A stretch of DNA of 8,816 nucleotides from Actinomycetes bacterium (GTDB lineage Bacteria; Actinomycetota; Coriobacteriia; Coriobacteriales; JAEZXW01), in NCBI GenBank assembly GCA_023419515.1, contig JAEZXW010000076.1, positions 1-8,816 on the forward strand, read 5' to 3'. The first letter of the stretch is position 1, and each line of letters opens with the position of its first letter. The notes beneath the pieces are model-generated. The model saw nothing but the letters and a program-made list of their open reading frames with translations, did no database searches and was not told the DNA's origin. Position numbers and translations under genes: made by a program. Shown here piece by piece: positions 6,203 to 8,816 of this stretch.

Positions 6203-6291
6203 ACAGTACTGACTTTCTCGTACACCGGTTGGTGCTATCAACTAAACCAAGACCTTAGACACTGCTTTACTGCAGGTAGAGCATTGTTTTT
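6203..6291 (+). repeat. Duplicated palindrome-plus-terminator unit, copy 2 (diverged)
   Basis: This is the second copy of the unit at 5723-5810. It keeps the paired GTAC sequences at the same 14-base spacing (6206-6209 and 6220-6223), the 19-base hairpin core (6264-6282) and a five-T run (6287-6291). It has lost the left arm of the palindrome: GTAC is GCAC at 6201-6204. Confidence 0.8.
6258..6291 (+). terminator. Second terminator-like hairpin, plus-strand oriented
   Basis: GCTTTAC (6264-6270) and GTAGAGC (6276-6282) enclose the loop TGCAG. The base of the stem, CCCC/GGGG in copy 1, is here CACT/ATTG and still pairs except for one C-T mismatch. Five T follow (6287-6291). It is weaker than copy 1. 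No annotated plus-strand gene ends before it. Confidence 0.5.
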
Positions 6292-6454
6292 ATCTGCACT
6301 TAAACTCTACCATCAAGCGCCTCAACCCCGATTGACGTATCCTGCCGCCCGTGGCTTCTGTGAATACTCATAAGCGTGGCTTGTCACCGCAGATCAAATC
6401 GATCCTTGTGCTGTAGTATGCGGGCTTTTGCATGTGTGAGAGCCTTATGCCGCA

Positions 6455-6474
6455 GGCGCTGCCGTGTGAGCGCC
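6455..6474 (-). terminator. Stem-loop just after the luxR-type gene (weak terminator candidate)
   Basis: GGCGCT (6455-6460) and AGCGCC (6469-6474) form a 6-bp GC-rich stem with an 8-base loop, 3 bases past the stop codon when read on the minus strand. No T-run follows on that strand, so termination may need Rho or occur elsewhere. Confidence 0.3.
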
Positions 6475-6477
6475 GCC

Positions 6478-7740
6478 TTAGACGCTTGCAGTTGTATTGG
6501 TCAGCTCGTGTTGAATTAAGCGAATGAGCTCACGACGATTAGCGGTGCTTGTTTTGCTGTAAAGGTGTGAGGCATGAGACTTCACGGTGCCAGGTGCAAT
6601 AGAAAGCGTTTGAGCAATTTCTGAGATAGACTGGTGGTGTAAGAACTCAGCTAAGATCTCAAGCTCACGATCGGTGAGCTCATATTTTGCGCCAATCTCA
6701 GCAAGATCATGTGTGCTTATTGTTTCTATCACGCCCACCCGATCTACCTGCACTGCTCGATGCTGTTTTGCGTAGCGAGGTAGCAGGTCGTTCATAAAGT
6801 ACGGAGCAGCAAGCCCCATCGCGATAAAGTAAAACGCTAGCACCAAGATCCAATGGCTTGCGAGGTTAAACTCATGAATCAAGCAGGCTACACCGTTCCA
6901 GGTACCAAGCGCAAGGCCGCAGGTGAGCACTGGGCTCACGCCGTGCGAGCTGCAGTGAGAAAGTGCGATAAACAACATGATGGTGCCACTCATGATAAAG
7001 AGGGCAGCGCTCATCGGCGTGGTGATGCTTTCAGTGAGAAGCTCTAGGCTGTGGGTCGCGGCAATGCATCCAGCACCCAGACCAACGCAGGTGATCTGCA
7101 TGATCACCCCGATTTGAGGCCGCGAAAAACTGTGATGGTGATCGGGCGTAGGCAGCACTCCAAATCCAAGGCAGATGATAATTACCAGCCAAGGCGCCAG
7201 TAAAAGCATGATGGTTTGGTGTGTCACCAAAAACTGCAGCAGCGTCAGCAAGAGGGTGTAGCCCAAAACGAGGGTACAGATTAGCTCTCGTTTGGTGAGC
7301 TCAGCCATAAAGTTGAGCCAAAGTTGCGTCATAGGTCCGGCGATCACCAGTGTGATCAGACACAGGACAAGCTGTAGGTTTGGTCCGATTGAGAGCTGCT
7401 CGGCATTGATGATGATAAAGGTTAAAAAACCGACCACAATTGGCATGAGCGGCCAGTATCGCCACGTAAACACGGGAACGTGTCTGAACGCTAAAACCGC
7501 AAGTAAAAACCAGGTGATAGCTCTCAAGCCAATAAAGAGAGACTGCGCATCTCTAGTCTGCGCTTGTCCCTGCAGGGCAGGTAAGACGATATCTTCAAGC
7601 CGAAAGAGGATGATGCAATTCCAGCACATGACAGTCGCGCACATCACAACCAAAAGCCCAAGGGCGATCAGTCGTGGCGTGCGCGACCAAAGGGTTTGCT
7701 GCGTTTGCTGCACGGAGTGCGCGGGTGTTAGGTGCGTCAT
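6478..7740 (-). CDS. Membrane-anchored LuxR-type transcriptional regulator
   Basis: The 420-residue protein has about ten hydrophobic helices (roughly 23-46, 66-86, 94-112, 121-145, 152-172, 176-197, 209-229, 243-262, 268-288 and 296-315), then a short linker and a C-terminal LuxR/FixJ-type helix-turn-helix (about 353-412). The HTH shows LTDRELEIL, SISEIAQTLSIAPGTVKSHASHLY and NRRELI, which follow the family pattern closely. There is no receiver or autoinducer domain, so signal sensing presumably lies in or through the membrane part. Such integral-membrane LuxR proteins are numerous in Eggerthellaceae and often lie beside flavoprotein reductase genes. This one is 57 bases downstream of such a gene on the same strand, so local control of that gene is a reasonable inference. 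The ATG at 7740 has GAGG with 5-base spacing (GAGGAACGT). The ligand is unknown. Confidence 0.9.
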   Translation of the reverse strand: MTHLTPAHSVQQTQQTLWSRTPRLIALGLLVVMCATVMCWNCIILFRLEDIVLPALQGQAQTRDAQSLFIGLRAITWFLLAVLAFRHVPVFTWRYWPLMPIVVGFLTFIIINAEQLSIGPNLQLVLCLITLVIAGPMTQLWLNFMAELTKRELICTLVLGYTLLLTLLQFLVTHQTIMLLLAPWLVIIICLGFGVLPTPDHHHSFSRPQIGVIMQITCVGLGAGCIAATHSLELLTESITTPMSAALFIMSGTIMLFIALSHCSSHGVSPVLTCGLALGTWNGVACLIHEFNLASHWILVLAFYFIAMGLAAPYFMNDLLPRYAKQHRAVQVDRVGVIETISTHDLAEIGAKYELTDRELEILAEFLHHQSISEIAQTLSIAPGTVKSHASHLYSKTSTANRRELIRLIQHELTNTTASV

Positions 7741-7757
7741 ACGTTCCTCACGCTGGA

Positions 7758-7774
7758 GCGATCATGTAGATCGC
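7758..7774. promoter_or_regulatory. Inverted repeat in the leader of the luxR-type gene (candidate operator)
   Basis: GCGATC, five bases, GATCGC: a perfect 6+6 inverted repeat between the flavoprotein stop and the luxR-type start, just upstream of its ribosome binding site. It could be a binding site for autoregulation or a small RNA hairpin. No T-run follows on the minus strand, so it is unlikely to be a terminator. Confidence 0.35.
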
Positions 7775-7789
7775 GGATAACACCCGTTT

Positions 7790-7820
7790 AGTATAAGTTA
7801 TGCGCTCGTTTTACCAGCAA
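7790..7820 (-). promoter_or_regulatory. Possible separate promoter for the luxR-type gene
   Basis: On the minus strand, TATACT (7795-7790) is a good -10. TTGCTG (7820-7815) is the nearest -35-like sequence, but the spacer is 19 bases, longer than ideal. It overlaps the end of the flavoprotein gene. The alternative is simple co-transcription across the 57-base gap. Confidence 0.25.
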
Positions 7821-8816
7821 TCTGAGTAGCGGCAATTTCACCAAAGGCAAGGGCAGGGCCAAGCGTGCCGCCACCACCGGCATAAAATGCAGCACCACAG
7901 CCTGTGCCAGCGTTGTTGCCTTGTGCATAGAGACCGTCAATTACCTTGTCGTGGTGGTCGAGGGCTTGAGCTTGTGCGTTTACCTTGATGCCACCCATGG
8001 TTCCCAATACAACAGGGATGATCTCTGCGGCATAAAACGGAGCTTGGGCAACAGGTGCAAGAGCACGCTTGTTAGGTTCATAGTCGCGCGGCATGGCGAG
8101 GTAGTTTTGGCTGTAGTAGTCTTGACCGCGACCAAAGAGCGGATCTTGCCCGAGGGCTGCCTGCTCATTAAAGTACTGGATGGTCTCAGTAAGCGTGGTT
8201 TTGTCGATACCGCAGGCATCTGCAAGTTCGTCGAGGGTCTCATAGCGATCAAAGTATCCCTGCTCGCCCGGCTTGCCACCGCCGACGCCAAAGGTATCGA
8301 CGCAAGTTTGATCACAGATGGCAAAGGCAGGGAGGTTTTGCCAGCCGCGTGGCTCAGGCCCGCATTCTTGGGCAGCAAAGACCCGACCGAGTGAGTCGTA
8401 ATTTGAGGTCTCATTGCAAAAGCGCTTGCCGTGCTTATTTACAAAGATAAGGCCGCGCTTCCAGTCATCCCTGATCGTCTGAGAAAGGTGAGATTCCTTG
8501 GCAGCAAATGACTCCTCATATTCCTTTTTGTAACCGGGCGAGTTCCAGCCTTCGTTCATGAATCGCAGGGCACAACCTGCGCGCATGGCAGCTTGGTGTA
8601 CCTCTCCAACACCAGATGGAGCGCCCCAACTGTATTGAGCAGGCACACGCAGGTAGTTCCTCATCATCTCTTGGTTCCAGTCAAAGCCACCTGCTGCAAG
8701 GATAACGCCGTGCCTTGCCTTAATCTTCTTTTGGGTGCCCTCTTGGTCAACAAGAATGCCGAGAACTTGCTTGGAGGGCTGACCATCAGGATTTTGCGAA
8801 GTGTTAAGTATGAGGT
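7798..8816 (-). CDS. FAD-dependent reductase/dehydrogenase of the fumarate reductase / 3-ketosteroid dehydrogenase superfamily, C-terminal part
   Basis: About 338 residues are visible; the frame is open to the window edge, so the N-terminal FAD motif, any signal peptide and any heme or FMN domain are not seen. It starts inside the FAD domain (GVILAAGGFD, about 8680-8709), then shows a GKRFCNETSNYD segment (8395-8430), the APFYAAEIIPVVLGTMGG strand (7990-8040) and a C-terminal FAD-contact block with GNNAGTG and GGGGTLGPALAFGEIAA (7828-7920). In fumarate reductases these segments usually read NE..TRD and HHTMGG, giving a catalytic Arg and a substrate His. Here the Arg position is Tyr and the His pair is replaced (VLGTMGG). 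The DLGTKGG-like form and the tyrosines recall 3-ketosteroid dehydrogenases. The substrate cannot be named; an accessory reductase acting on an organic acceptor is the usual role in Eggerthellaceae. The luxR-type gene follows it. Confidence 0.88.
   Translation of the reverse strand, partial: LILNTSQNPDGQPSKQVLGILVDQEGTQKKIKARHGVILAAGGFDWNQEMMRNYLRVPAQYSWGAPSGVGEVHQAAMRAGCALRFMNEGWNSPGYKKEYEESFAAKESHLSQTIRDDWKRGLIFVNKHGKRFCNETSNYDSLGRVFAAQECGPEPRGWQNLPAFAICDQTCVDTFGVGGGKPGEQGYFDRYETLDELADACGIDKTTLTETIQYFNEQAALGQDPLFGRGQDYYSQNYLAMPRDYEPNKRALAPVAQAPFYAAEIIPVVLGTMGGIKVNAQAQALDHHDKVIDGLYAQGNNAGTGCGAAFYAGGGGTLGPALAFGEIAATQIAGKTSA

Larger units (their letters stand above)
5885..6291 (+). ncRNA. Candidate unannotated plus-strand transcript (about 400 nt)
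   Basis: The limits are inferred from the promoter-like sequence at 5849-5878 and the terminator-like hairpin at 6264-6291. Inside are CGATGCGAG (5902-5910) pairing with CTCGCATCG (5927-5935), a 9-bp stem, and CGCAGCGC (6034-6041) pairing with GTGCTGCG (6062-6069), 8 bp with one G-U. No known RNA family (6S, SRP, tmRNA, RNase P, riboswitch) was recognised. The only coding option at its start is a 26-codon ORF at 5874-5954. That ORF's ATG overlaps the -10, so the two readings exclude each other. Confidence 0.22.
5708..6477. other. 770-base region without a convincing gene, between convergent groEL and the luxR-type gene
   Basis: No reading frame here resembles a known protein and none combines good length, a ribosome binding site and normal codon use. 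What it holds: the GTACTA array and groESL terminator at the left; a sigma70-like promoter (5849-5878); two hairpins (5902-5935 and 6034-6069); a repeated TCAGCAAT (6049-6056, 6074-6081); the 12-base palindrome CGATGATCATCG (6166-6177); the second repeat/terminator unit (6203-6291); and a stem at the end of the minus-strand gene (6455-6474). Nothing recognisable was seen in 6292-6454. Confidence 0.7.

Noticed and set aside
5701..6291. CRISPR array or insertion-sequence ends
   Set aside because: Only two copies of the unit, in direct orientation, with no transposase, no target-site duplication and no regular spacer series.
7292..8394. Plus-strand open frames opposite the regulator and flavoprotein genes
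   Set aside because: Both minus-strand genes have clear domains across the same bases; the opposite frames have none.

Overview
The window fits a low-to-mid GC member of the Coriobacteriia (Actinomycetota), probably Eggerthellales. Two things point there. First, the left half keeps the actinobacterial gene order tsaE-tsaB-rimI-tsaD-groES-groEL, as known in Mycobacterium. Second, the right half pairs a membrane-anchored LuxR-type regulator with an FAD-dependent reductase/dehydrogenase, an arrangement that is expanded in Eggerthellaceae. A Cryptobacterium-like genome would match the apparent base composition, but the genus is a guess.

Layout. Positions 1-335 (+) hold the 3' end of a uracil-DNA glycosylase gene. 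Its stop codon overlaps the start of a 1101-residue ORF (335-3640, +) that fuses, in order, TsaE, TsaB, RimI and TsaD: the t6A37 tRNA-modification enzymes with an N-acetyltransferase between them. A CIRCE-type HrcA operator lies inside a longer perfect inverted repeat followed by a T-run (3664-3710), so it may also terminate the upstream operon. groES (3733-4020) and groEL (4049-5707) follow and show strong high-expression codon bias.

A 770-base stretch without a convincing gene (5708-6477) separates groEL from the convergent right-hand genes. It starts with an alternating array of GTACTA half-sites around the groEL stop codon, then a strong intrinsic terminator. About 480 bases further on there is a diverged second copy of the same unit: the GTAC block, a spacer of nearly equal length, and an identical 19-base terminator core. 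A sigma70-like promoter between the copies (5849-5878) and a terminator-like hairpin in the second copy could delimit an unannotated plus-strand transcript of about 400 nt.

On the minus strand, a flavoprotein gene (8816-7798, 5' end outside the window) is followed after 57 bases by a gene for a roughly ten-helix membrane protein with a C-terminal LuxR HTH (7740-6478).

How the genes fit together: the left block is housekeeping (DNA repair, tRNA t6A synthesis, chaperonin) with heat-shock control on groESL. The right block looks like an accessory respiratory or detoxifying flavoprotein with its own membrane-bound regulator. The most unusual items are the four-enzyme fusion, the CIRCE element that looks like a terminator, and the duplicated palindrome-plus-terminator unit downstream of groEL.
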